Shown here: one piece after another, positions 6,696 to 14,716 of the stretch | Layout of the letters: each line of letters opens with the position of its first letter | How positions within the stretch are numbered: the first letter of the stretch is position 1 | Source: an uncultured Lachnospiraceae bacterium | GTDB lineage: Bacteria > Bacillota > Clostridia > Lachnospirales > Lachnospiraceae | Assembly: GCA_910583615.1 (NCBI GenBank) | Contig: CAJTXP010000028.1 | Location: 1-51,992, forward strand | Reading direction: 5' to 3' | DNA length: 51,992 bases | Notes under the pieces: generated by a model | The model's input: only the letters and a program-made list of their open reading frames with translations | Told to the model about the DNA's origin: nothing | The model's database searches: none | Made by a program: the position numbers and the translations under genes

Positions 6696-9218
6696 CTATC
6701 CCTCCGTCGGAAATTCCAGGATCAATCCAAATCCCGTTTTGCGATCCACATCAACAGACACTGTCCCGCTGTTTCTTTGTACGGCTTCGCGCACAGCCCA
6801 AAGTCCGATACCGGTTCCCCTTTTTCCCGTACGATTTCTCTTGGTGGAAAATCCAAGTTCAAAGATCCTGTCCGGCGTATTTCTCAATTCCTCATCCAGC
6901 CGTGGACCGTTGTTTTCCAGCAAAAGCTTCACGCCCCTCTTATCTTTCCACAGCGAAATTTTTATTATACGCCTGTCCGCCGTGCATTTTTCAAGATAGG
7001 ATACAGAATTCAACACAAAATTATTCATAATAATGTACAGATCTGTACGGGACATGTTGACGCTCCCATTTTCTGCAACATCTTCTGTGTCCGAAGCAAT
7101 ATACTGATTTTCCAGAATCTGTTTCCACTGCTTCAGGATCCTCTTTATTTCTGTTCCCAGATCCAGAAATTCCGGATCCAGATTCTCCTGATCCGTTCCA
7201 AGCATCGCAATATCCAGCCAGTCTTTCAGAATTGCATCTGTACTCTGCAGATCATCCAGCCGGTAATACGGATCGTAGATCTCATCGCCCCGAAAAGGAA
7301 CATCATTTAAAATATAGTTTACACATCTTCGAAGCTGCGGAGCCCGAACCCTCAACTGCGTCGCTATAGAACGAAACTCATGAAAAAATGTATTCATAAT
7401 AAGTCCTGCATCCGCAATCATGTGAAGAAGCTGCTGAGCATGAATATTTTTCTTCTCCCGGTCCAGCAGATCCTCTACGGTATCTTCATAATCTTCTCTG
7501 GTAAAACCGCCGTCACGCACAGGATCCTCTTCTGAATTATAAGTCCCGCTGTCGTTCCCCTGACCGCTGTTTTTCTGCTTACGTTTACTCTTTACCTGTG
7601 CTTTTACTCTCTCCACAACCGGGCTGAACTGCTTTTCTTTCTCCTCCGTCCATCTTCGGTACTCCCGATAAATATACTGACGGTCATATTCAAATAAAAT
7701 CACTGCTTCTTTCAAAATATCCTGAAAGATAAAAAAACTTTCATTCATCGTCAGGCTTTCCCGATTTGCCATGTCCTCCAGTTCCGGATTCTCCATTCTG
7801 GTAATATTAATACTCCCGATGATCTGGTTGGGCAGAACTCTCCACGGAGCAGTCAGATTGGAGACCGGCTGGTTTTCTTTCCTCTGCCGTGCCCCCAGTT
7901 CCAGCCAGTCGCTGAAAGATCCTGGATCTCCATATGGCCTGACCTTAAAATCATCCCGGTATATTTTGATGCCTGAAAATCTGCGCGTCAAATCCTGTCT
8001 GCGCCTGACAGCAACCGGCTTGATGATATCGTAATCACTGTTCGCGTTCTTTAAAAAGTACAGCTTCCCTGAAAATGGACCGACTTTCATGATCTTTTCC
8101 AGAGAATCCTTTTGCCCAAGTAATTTCTGGATATCATACGAAAACAGGATCGTTTTCTCAAAATCCGCTTTCCTGTAACGATCCTTCTGGAACGCCGGCC
8201 GTTCCCAGAATTCACCTGTCTGCAGTTTCTCCGTTTTTCCGGAAGAAAACTTTACATGAACTGTTCTTTTTGTAATATTTACTTCGTTTCTCTCCAGTGA
8301 CAGCTGCAAGGTCCTTTGGCCGTCATATCTGATCCCGATCTTATAATCATAATCTGATTTTGATACAGAATCCTCCTGCGGTTTAAAATCATATGCAGGA
8401 TTCTGCAGATTATGAATATAGATATCAAAGGTATCCGAGAAGCCCAACGGATTTACACTCTTCAGACTGTTGTTTACTTTCTCAAATAACCGATGGCTCC
8501 ATTCGCCTCTGCAGGGGGATAACACAAACGCCGTTCCATGTTCCCATCCGTAGTTCTTATACTTATCATAATCTTCCCCCATCAGCCTTTGACACAGTTT
8601 CTGATAGCTGTAAGGCTTTTTTTCAATGGTTGCTTTCACGTCTTTCAGAAGCCTTGCATTTGAAAACTGATTCCAGTCCACCTGCCAGTACAGCATTTCC
8701 TCATGCATCTTTCTTGTATACATCCGGGAGACCAGCGACAGTTTATCCAGCGCAAAACGCCCGATCCCTTTTGCTCCTGTTTTTATCCTTCCTCTCTCAC
8801 TTTTTATCTCTTCTTCTTTGCTGCTTGTCCCAATCTGCATCCAGGAGGTTGTTACCGTCTGTTCATCCATGCCGGACCCATTGTCGATCACCAGAATCTG
8901 ATTATATTTTTCCAGCACTTCTTTTAATTTTCCGTTCTCTTCCTCTGTCAGCTTTTTCTTTACCAGACCGCTTTTTTCAGTCATGTAACATTTTAATACT
9001 TCGTAATAATCTTCTTCCCGGAGCATTTCTCTCAGACCCGCGGCCGGCAGGGTATCCGGAACCTCCGGAAACGGCATATCAAAACAGACATACACACAGG
9101 AGGCATCTGCGTCATAGGCATTTTTGATCAGCTCGATCAATGCGCCGTCTACATCTGTAATGTTTTCTCTGCCAATCAGTCTGGCTGCTTTCGCTCCAAC
9201 TTCAAAGCCAATCTGCAT
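6696..9218 (-). CDS. Double-GHKL ATPase with histidine-kinase-like C-terminus
   Basis: An 840-aa protein with two GHKL (Bergerat) ATPase modules. The N-terminal one resembles MutL/Hsp90/MORC-type ATPases: N-box ELIKNAYDAD (about 29-38), DNGSGM (112-117), and GAKGIGRFALDKL (148-160). The middle (about 170-560) has no recognised domain and is followed by a charged KRKQKN linker. The C-terminal part has a possible phospho-acceptor H in NTFFHEFRSIATQLR, then a kinase-type GHKL with N-box (NNFVLNSVSYLE), a variant G1 (ENNGP), F-box (IFELGFSTK) and G2 (RGTGIGLWAV). It is preceded by a DNA methyltransferase gene (4-nt gap) and followed by a receiver gene (1-nt gap). I infer that it senses foreign DNA or damage and signals to the receiver protein. 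GHKL ATPases linked to modification systems are known; this exact domain set with REC and HNH is one I cannot name. Confidence 0.85.
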   Translation of the reverse strand: MQIGFEVGAKAARLIGRENITDVDGALIELIKNAYDADASCVYVCFDMPFPEVPDTLPAAGLREMLREEDYYEVLKCYMTEKSGLVKKKLTEEENGKLKEVLEKYNQILVIDNGSGMDEQTVTTSWMQIGTSSKEEEIKSERGRIKTGAKGIGRFALDKLSLVSRMYTRKMHEEMLYWQVDWNQFSNARLLKDVKATIEKKPYSYQKLCQRLMGEDYDKYKNYGWEHGTAFVLSPCRGEWSHRLFEKVNNSLKSVNPLGFSDTFDIYIHNLQNPAYDFKPQEDSVSKSDYDYKIGIRYDGQRTLQLSLERNEVNITKRTVHVKFSSGKTEKLQTGEFWERPAFQKDRYRKADFEKTILFSYDIQKLLGQKDSLEKIMKVGPFSGKLYFLKNANSDYDIIKPVAVRRRQDLTRRFSGIKIYRDDFKVRPYGDPGSFSDWLELGARQRKENQPVSNLTAPWRVLPNQIIGSINITRMENPELEDMANRESLTMNESFFIFQDILKEAVILFEYDRQYIYREYRRWTEEKEKQFSPVVERVKAQVKSKRKQKNSGQGNDSGTYNSEEDPVRDGGFTREDYEDTVEDLLDREKKNIHAQQLLHMIADAGLIMNTFFHEFRSIATQLRVRAPQLRRCVNYILNDVPFRGDEIYDPYYRLDDLQSTDAILKDWLDIAMLGTDQENLDPEFLDLGTEIKRILKQWKQILENQYIASDTEDVAENGSVNMSRTDLYIIMNNFVLNSVSYLEKCTADRRIIKISLWKDKRGVKLLLENNGPRLDEELRNTPDRIFELGFSTKRNRTGKRGTGIGLWAVREAVQRNSGTVSVDVDRKTGFGLILEFPTEG

Positions 9219-9222
9219 GTAT

Positions 9223-10638
9223 TCACCCCTCGACTGAACAAAACATATAATTCTGTATCTCTTTTACCGAAACACGTTTGGATCTCCCTGTAGAATTGAT
9301 CGATCTTTTACTGATATATTCCCAAAATTCCTGGCTTTCCAATATCTGCCTGGCCTGTTGGAGCGTCATTTCTTTTCCTGCCCGGATATAAAATCCCGCA
9401 TATGGAATCGTATCCTCATCTAATACTGCGCATTCAACCTTTCCTGTAAGTACAGAAGGAATCATTAATTTCTTTTCCTGCATATACCTGATCGCCTGAC
9501 TTCTCCCATATTCATACCATGCCACAGTTTTTTCTGATTTTCTCCTGAGCAGTTTCTCTTTGAACTGATACAGATAGGCATAAACCCCCGGATATCTGCG
9601 CTGAAACTCTTCTTCCTCTATATGCATGAGAGTTCCATCGATCATATGATAAGGAAATATAATCTTTTTCCTGCGGTCTGACCGAATACTTTTCATACTG
9701 CATGCATTGCGTATCAGCTGCGGTTCCAATATATAGTCTCCCACCCGATATCCGCCGTCCATTTCTTCATATTCATCCAGTATAAAAGCCTCATTGCATA
9801 ACGTGGCAATGCAGTTTGAAATTTTAAAGTAATCGCCAAATCGGTATTCCCCCGAGGCGGTCCCATTTTCCACAAAATTCCACTTATTTTGAAACAGTTC
9901 TTTACGGATGGCGAATGATTTCCGATTTAATACATCATGATACCTGAGATGATCCGCGCCGCTGTTTTTCTTCAGCACAAGAATCGTTGAAGATGTAACT
10001 GCATTTTTGAATTTTTTCTCGCTGGTATAATCATATACATCGGTAGCATCCTCTTTGATCAACGCTCTCAGGTCGTTCGCCGATACATTTTTATAAATGC
10101 TGCTGGGAATGATATACGCCAGGATTCCATGATCCTGAAGGCTCCTTAAACCATCTTCGACAAATGCATAATAGTAATCAAATTTTCCTTTCCGACATGT
10201 TGAAAAATTGGCGCGAATATATGTTTTTTCTTCATTCTCCAGATCCTTGTATGTAATATAGGGAGGATTTCCCAGCACATAGCAGAATTTTCCTTTGACG
10301 GAACGTAACGCATCGGACAGATGAATGTCCCACTTGATATCTTTTATATGATATTCCGCAGCAGTTTCATTTAAATTTCTGATACAGTTTTCATAATGCT
10401 CCCGTTCCAGTTCGTATCCTGTAATGTCCCGCTCCAGACCGTTTTTAATGAGACTTAATGGCATCTCCCGGTCGATACAATCGCTGATATACCGTCTGAC
10501 TATTTCCATCAGAATATGACCGTCACCGCATGAGTTTTCAAGTACGCGCCTCCCAAACAGGCCGCACCTGTAATCCGCAGCATCCAGCAATTCTTTCGCA
10601 TATGCAGATGTCGTAAATACTTTACAGTGATTTGCCAT
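9223..10638 (-). CDS. N6-adenine DNA methyltransferase (TaqI-like organisation)
   Basis: A 471-aa amino-methyltransferase. The SAM-binding motif I is LENSCGDGHIL, near residue 33, and the catalytic motif IV is NPPY (in YVLGNPPYITYKD), typical of gamma-type N6-adenine enzymes. The C-terminal half (about 250-471) ends with a segment like TaqI-type specificity domains (SQEFWEYISKRSINSTGRSKR). Fusion of catalysis and target recognition in one chain is therefore likely. The start at 10638 follows AAGGGGAGAGAC; an upstream in-frame start lacks a ribosome site. As first gene of the operon it probably marks self DNA, protecting it from the downstream ATPase-receiver-HNH module. No separate helicase or HsdR subunit is present. 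Confidence 0.85.
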   Translation of the reverse strand: MANHCKVFTTSAYAKELLDAADYRCGLFGRRVLENSCGDGHILMEIVRRYISDCIDREMPLSLIKNGLERDITGYELEREHYENCIRNLNETAAEYHIKDIKWDIHLSDALRSVKGKFCYVLGNPPYITYKDLENEEKTYIRANFSTCRKGKFDYYYAFVEDGLRSLQDHGILAYIIPSSIYKNVSANDLRALIKEDATDVYDYTSEKKFKNAVTSSTILVLKKNSGADHLRYHDVLNRKSFAIRKELFQNKWNFVENGTASGEYRFGDYFKISNCIATLCNEAFILDEYEEMDGGYRVGDYILEPQLIRNACSMKSIRSDRRKKIIFPYHMIDGTLMHIEEEEFQRRYPGVYAYLYQFKEKLLRRKSEKTVAWYEYGRSQAIRYMQEKKLMIPSVLTGKVECAVLDEDTIPYAGFYIRAGKEMTLQQARQILESQEFWEYISKRSINSTGRSKRVSVKEIQNYMFCSVEG

Positions 10639-10677
10639 GTCTCTCCCCTTGTGTTCCAGTCTGATTCTATTTTGCAC

Positions 10678-10743
10678 TCAATGCCTCTGCTCTTTGTTGT
10701 CATACGTCTCACAGAACCTGGCCGCGAAGGACGGGCCGGTCCC
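10678..10743 (-). pseudogene. 3' remnant of a histidine phosphatase gene
   Basis: On the minus strand this reads GTGPSFAARFCETYDNKEQRH and then a stop. It matches the last 21 residues of the intact histidine phosphatase at 11260-12033 at 19 of 21 positions, while the DNA differs at roughly a fifth of sites. Upstream of it no further homology is visible. It is therefore the end of a diverged second copy, truncated just upstream of the methyltransferase operon. It marks a breakpoint or hotspot edge. Confidence 0.8.
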
Positions 10744-10782
10744 GCGTCTCTGGCCGAATCCCCAGCTTCTTCCCTGTTTTTT

Positions 10783-10810
10783 ATCATACCATATTTTCGC
10801 GCGCTTTAAA
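10783..10810 (-). promoter_or_regulatory. Tentative promoter of the methyltransferase-GHKL-REC-HNH operon
   Basis: TATGAT at 10783-10788 (minus strand) lies 16 bp from TTTAAA at 10805-10810. The -35 is weak. This is the only sensible -10 upstream of the operon start; the predicted leader is about 140 nt and crosses the phosphatase remnant. The stretch 10811-10936 contains nothing else I can identify. Confidence 0.35.
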
Positions 10811-10936
10811 AGTCCCCGTATTTTTCTGGACAATTACTTATAACGATATTCAAACAGATGCTTCTTATCTAATCACTTCCATCAGCCATGTGATTGCTGC
10901 TTCATATTCTCCTGCCCTCATGCCAGCAGAAATATC

Positions 10937-11185
10937 GGACACACGCACTGCGGCGCTGTGGGAGCTGCAGTGGCGGGGGATCCCGACGGTTTCATAAAAT
11001 ACATCACTGACGAAATCAAAAAAGCCATCGGCGACGAGAAGGACGAGCTGAAAGCCAGCTGCCTGAATGTGGAAAGAAGCGTTTCCATCGTCAAAGAGTC
11101 CTTAAACCTGACGGAAGATTCTCCGCTTAAGGTATGCGGCGCAGTCTATCACATCGGCAGCGGTGAAGTGGAATTTCTCGATTAA
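10937..11185 (+). pseudogene. 3' remnant of a beta-carbonic anhydrase gene
   Basis: The frame reads GHTHCGAVGAAVAGDPDG and continues through KASCLNVERSV to CGAVYHIGSGEVEFLD. The GHT.CGAV zinc-ligand motif and the C-terminal GAVYHI.SG.VEFL strand are characteristic of beta-class carbonic anhydrases (CO2 hydration, cytoplasmic). The N-terminal half, including the first Cys ligand and the DSR motif, is missing; the frame before GHT does not resemble the family. The fragment is about 83 codons against roughly 180-200 for the family, so it is a pseudogene. A GTG within it (10958) could start a 75-aa ORF, but that would not contain the zinc site. Confidence 0.75.
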
Positions 11186-11203
11186 CAGATCCCGTGATAC
11201 GGC

Positions 11204-11237
11204 AAAGGGCGGAAACCACCATGGGTTTCCGCCTTTT
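11204..11237. terminator. Bidirectional terminator between carbonic anhydrase remnant and phosphatase
   Basis: Arms AAAGGGCGGAAACC (11204-11217) and GGTTTCCGCCTTTT (11224-11237) pair over 13 bp with one bulge. T-runs follow on both strands. It separates the rightward remnant from the leftward phosphatase gene. Confidence 0.8.
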
Positions 11238-11259
11238 CTCCTGACTGAAACTGCCGCCG

Positions 11260-12033
11260 TCAGTGCCTCTGCTCCATATTATCATAAATTTCACAAAATC
11301 TGGCCGCAAAGGACGGTCCGGTCCCGCCTGCCAGAAGATGATGGATGTCCCCCATGCGCTGGCTGCGGAACATGGCGATTCCCCGTTCCCGCTCTTCCGT
11401 GGTGATCTCCGTCACAGAAGTGGGCGCCAGCACCAGTCCATGCCAGAGCGCAAAGGGCGACACATTGATCAGGTGGGACAGCAGCACACAGGTCAGTCCG
11501 AAATGGCAGAAAAAGGTGATCGTGTCCGTATTCGCCTTTTCCACGCGGTAATGCATGCCCTCCCGCACATAGCCGTATCCGGCAAGCAGCCGGTCAAAAT
11601 GTTCGATCACGTTCTCATACACCGAAACAATATCGCTGTGCGCGGCGACCGCGGAAGTTTTCCATCCCTCCCGGTCCATGTATTCCGGATGAGCCAGGTA
11701 ATAGGACGGCATCATATCCCAGACGATCCGGGACGCGAACCTCTCCCCTTCCTTTCTGGTATTCGGATAAGCCCGCTGAAGTTCTTCGGAATCATTGATA
11801 TCAAGCTTTGCCGGAAATTCCTGCAGCCAGTCCAGCGTCCTGGCCTTAAGCCCCAGTTTATTCAGCGTGCAGGACGCCGTCTCCTTTGCCCGGCCAAGAG
11901 GCGAGACAAAGCAGTCGCCCAGATGCAGGCCGCCTGCGGTCTCCGCCAGCAGCGCCGCCTCTTTTTTCCCGGTCTCTGTCAGGGAATCATGTTCATAGTC
12001 CGGGTCTCCATGACGTATCATCAAAATTCTCAT
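11260..12033 (-). CDS. Histidine phosphatase superfamily protein
   Basis: A 257-aa member of the phosphoglycerate-mutase-like family. The catalytic RHG is in MRILMIRHGDPDYEHDSLT, with the usual early TETGKKEA segment. A second conserved histidine region lies at TDTITFFCHFGLTCVLL, where FCHFG takes the place of the family's second catalytic His. The protein is cytoplasmic with no signal. Substrate cannot be told from sequence; many clostridial members are of unknown specificity. It is followed on the upstream side (25 nt) by a polytopic membrane protein gene reading in the same direction, so the two are likely co-transcribed. A diverged 3' fragment of a second copy lies 0.5 kb away at 10678-10743. 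Confidence 0.85.
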   Translation of the reverse strand: MRILMIRHGDPDYEHDSLTETGKKEAALLAETAGGLHLGDCFVSPLGRAKETASCTLNKLGLKARTLDWLQEFPAKLDINDSEELQRAYPNTRKEGERFASRIVWDMMPSYYLAHPEYMDREGWKTSAVAAHSDIVSVYENVIEHFDRLLAGYGYVREGMHYRVEKANTDTITFFCHFGLTCVLLSHLINVSPFALWHGLVLAPTSVTEITTEERERGIAMFRSQRMGDIHHLLAGGTGPSFAARFCEIYDNMEQRH

Positions 12034-12058
12034 GAATATTCCTCCATTCTCTCAGGTG

Positions 12059-13267
12059 TCAAAGCATTGTACTGCCGACCTGTACTGTACGTTTCCATTC
12101 CGAAAAATCCCCGCCCAGATACTGCACGGCAATCCGATTCTCCGGCTGTGTATCAAAAAGATACAGCACAATTACAAAAAAATATTCCAGCGGCTTCATG
12201 ATAAAATATACAAGGTCCGCCATCCAGCGGCTCCGGATATGCCGGGCAACGGGATAACCATAGCGGTCATAGAAATGCCGCAGTCTCCGATGCACTCCCG
12301 GCATCCGCTCTGCCAGCAGGTCCTCGAATGCGTTGGCCACCAGAAGCTGCCGGTTCGCCACGATCCGATGCCCATGGCGTACTCCCATCCGAAGGGGCCT
12401 GACCACCTTCGGGTGTCCTCCCGCGGCCACCGTACACAGGTAATGCTCATCATAAAGTACATTGGGCGGCGCCTTCTGAAGCGACAGCGTCCAGTCGCTG
12501 GTCTGCGTCCACGCCTGAATCAGGCTGTCCGGCTTCTGACCGAACAGGATCAGGATCGCGGTCAGCACACCCAGCAGCGGCCACATGAGCAGAAATGCAA
12601 GTCCGGAAAAACGGCGGGCCCGCTCCTGCTGCATGCATACCTGCCGCACAGTCTTTCCGAATACCAGAAGCAGATTGAAAGGATAGACCGCCAGCAGAAA
12701 CTCACCCCCTGCCAGCTGAACAGTGAACAGAACGCAAAGCCCGATCCCCATATACATGGCGGACATGGCGAGAACACTGAAAAGCGGCGGCAGCTTCCTG
12801 ATCGGAATCAAACGCAGAATCAGGTAACCCACAAACGCCACGGTCCCGATGGCGGCAACCGTGGGAATCGTCCATGTGGCAATGGGGGTATGAACCTGGG
12901 AATTGACCAGCGTCTCCGTCCAGTCTTCCATACGGACATCCGAAATCATCAGATAGCAGGCGACGCAGACCGCGCCCCAGAGAATCGTAACGGCATCCGT
13001 AATCCTTGCCGTATCAAGCGCCTCCATCTGATAACGCAGCCGACAGAGCTGCCACAGATTCCAGAAAGTAAGCGCAGCCGGATAAAACAGAAATGCGCCG
13101 ATCAGAATTCCGACCAGAAGGGCAGAAGACAGATCCGCCCCGTCCTTCCCACCGTATACAACAAGCCATGCGCCGGGAAACATCACTGCGGTCCCCGCCA
13201 GCAGCGAACCTGCGGCAACATACAGATTTGGTCTTTTTCTGAAATGATCCTGGATTTTCTGAAACAT
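12059..13267 (-). CDS. Polytopic membrane protein, DUF6688-like
   Basis: A 402-aa protein with about seven hydrophobic segments in the first 235 residues. A conserved cytoplasmic stretch follows (YDEHYLCTVAAGGHPKVVRP, then GHRIVANRQLLVANAFEDLL and RHFYDRYGYPVARHI). The end carries a last hydrophobic helix (PLEYFFVIVLYLFD). The conserved C-terminal stretch recalls the family annotated DUF6688; function is unknown. Start at 13267 is an ATG just after a GGAGGC ribosome site. It precedes the histidine phosphatase gene by 25 nt on the same strand and is divergent from the solute-binding lipoprotein gene. Family name from memory, so moderate certainty. Confidence 0.75.
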   Translation of the reverse strand: MFQKIQDHFRKRPNLYVAAGSLLAGTAVMFPGAWLVVYGGKDGADLSSALLVGILIGAFLFYPAALTFWNLWQLCRLRYQMEALDTARITDAVTILWGAVCVACYLMISDVRMEDWTETLVNSQVHTPIATWTIPTVAAIGTVAFVGYLILRLIPIRKLPPLFSVLAMSAMYMGIGLCVLFTVQLAGGEFLLAVYPFNLLLVFGKTVRQVCMQQERARRFSGLAFLLMWPLLGVLTAILILFGQKPDSLIQAWTQTSDWTLSLQKAPPNVLYDEHYLCTVAAGGHPKVVRPLRMGVRHGHRIVANRQLLVANAFEDLLAERMPGVHRRLRHFYDRYGYPVARHIRSRWMADLVYFIMKPLEYFFVIVLYLFDTQPENRIAVQYLGGDFSEWKRTVQVGSTML

Positions 13268-13309
13268 ATAAGCCTCCTGTTTTGGTCAATGACTGCATAT
13301 CCTGAAAAC

Positions 13310-13338
13310 TTGAAAATTTTTCCTCCTTTTAGTATAAT
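13310..13338 (+). promoter_or_regulatory. Promoter of the binding lipoprotein-chemoreceptor genes
   Basis: TTGAAA (13310-13315), 17-bp spacer, TATAAT (13333-13338). It points into the solute-binding protein gene. Confidence 0.7.
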
Positions 13339-13365
13339 AAATCCAGCAGAAAACGCAATAAAATT

Positions 13366-14628
13366 ATGAAAGGATTTATTTATCTTCCGACCATGAAAAA
13401 AAATTCTCTTTATCTTATTCTGGCAGCCGGCGTCCTGTCCTTGTGCGGTGGATGTAAAAAGCAGGAACCGCTTCCTGCCGACTCTGATTCATCCGAATCC
13501 GTGATCCCTTTAACCGTATGGAGCGGAGAAGAGGACGAAGCGCTTCTGAAGGAGATCTGTTCCTCTTTCCAGTCCTACTATGCCGGCCAGGTCTCTTTTC
13601 AGATTACGTTTCAGCCCCAGAGCGAATCCGGGTGCAAGGATGCTCTGCTGGCAGATCTGGAGGGCGGCGCAGACGTATTTACCTTTGCGGACGATCAGCT
13701 GGCGGCGCTTGCTGCCGCGGGCGCGCTGGATCCCCTGGAAGACCCGGAAGAGATCCGCGCTTCCAATCTGCCCGCCTCGGTGGAAGCCGCCTCTGTAGGC
13801 GATACGCTCTACGCATTTCCGCTGACCGCAGATAATGGATACTTTCTATATTATAACAAGGCTTATTTTTCGGAAGATGACATACAGAGCATGAACCGAA
13901 TGACAGAAATTGCCGCGGAACAGGAGCGGCTTTTAACCATGGACTGGTCCTCCGCCTGGTATGTATATTCCTTTTTCGGCAATACCGGTCTGGAAGTGGG
14001 CCTGAATGAAGACGGCCTGACCAATTTCTGTACCTGGAACAGCACGGAAGGTCCGATCCACGGCGTCGATGTGGCGCAGGCCATGCTGGACATCGCCGCC
14101 AGTCCCGGCTTTGCCAGCCGCACCGATACGGAATTTCTGGCCGGCGTGCAGGACGGGTCCGTAATCGCCGGAGTCAGCGGCGTCTGGAACAGCGTTGCGA
14201 TCGAAGATGCCTGGGGTGAAAATACCGGAGCGGCAAAGCTGCCCTTCTATACCTGCAAAGACCGGCAGGTGCAGATGGCTTCCTTTTCCGGCTGCAAGCT
14301 GGTGGGCGTCAACGCCTATTCCCCGCAGAAGGAATGGGCGCTGAAGCTGGCTGAATGGATCAGCAATGAAAGCAGTCAGACCCTGCGTTTTGAACAACGG
14401 GGACAGGGACCGTCCAATATCCGGGCAGCAGATTCTGCCGCAGTTTTGGAATCCCCCGCCATTGCCGCGCTGCTGGCGCAGTCGGAATTCTCCCAGCTCC
14501 AGCGGGTCGGGGGCAAATTCTGGGACCCTGTCTCTGCCTTCGCACTGAATATGGCCGAAGGGAATCCTTCCGGCGCATCGCTTCAGGAACAGCTTGACCG
14601 GCTGGTGGAGGAGGTAACCGCGCGTTAA
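13366..14628 (+). CDS. Solute-binding lipoprotein (ABC family 1 type), orphan
   Basis: An extracellular family 1 binding protein of about 420 aa. The signal peptide ends in a lipobox (LSLCGGC, Cys30 acylated). The mature part begins with a Ser/Asp linker and then PLTVWSGEEDEALLKEICSSF, the usual first strand of sugar-type binding proteins. Two starts are possible, 13366 and 13393 (MKKNSLY); neither has a good ribosome site, and the second gives a more typical signal length. No permease or ATPase genes adjoin it. Instead a chemoreceptor gene follows 88 nt downstream on the same strand. I infer that it presents a ligand to that receptor or is a scavenger sharing a distant transporter; ligand unknown. 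Confidence 0.8.
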   Translation: MKGFIYLPTMKKNSLYLILAAGVLSLCGGCKKQEPLPADSDSSESVIPLTVWSGEEDEALLKEICSSFQSYYAGQVSFQITFQPQSESGCKDALLADLEGGADVFTFADDQLAALAAAGALDPLEDPEEIRASNLPASVEAASVGDTLYAFPLTADNGYFLYYNKAYFSEDDIQSMNRMTEIAAEQERLLTMDWSSAWYVYSFFGNTGLEVGLNEDGLTNFCTWNSTEGPIHGVDVAQAMLDIAASPGFASRTDTEFLAGVQDGSVIAGVSGVWNSVAIEDAWGENTGAAKLPFYTCKDRQVQMASFSGCKLVGVNAYSPQKEWALKLAEWISNESSQTLRFEQRGQGPSNIRAADSAAVLESPAIAALLAQSEFSQLQRVGGKFWDPVSAFALNMAEGNPSGASLQEQLDRLVEEVTAR

Positions 14629-14716
14629 ATGTGGCCGGCAATAAAATATGTCGGCAGTGCAGAACCCGGGGATCATGGTTCCCGGCCCGATGAAAACAAA
14701 ATCTGGAGGAGATCCT

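Noticed and set aside
10958..11185. Independent 75-aa gene starting at a GTG
   Set aside because: Its sequence continues the frame of a beta-carbonic anhydrase 3' end, and there is no ribosome site before the GTG.
12032..13369. 445-codon frame antisense to the polytopic membrane protein
   Set aside because: Composition rich in His, Gln, Pro and Arg, typical of antisense of hydrophobic genes; no ribosome site.
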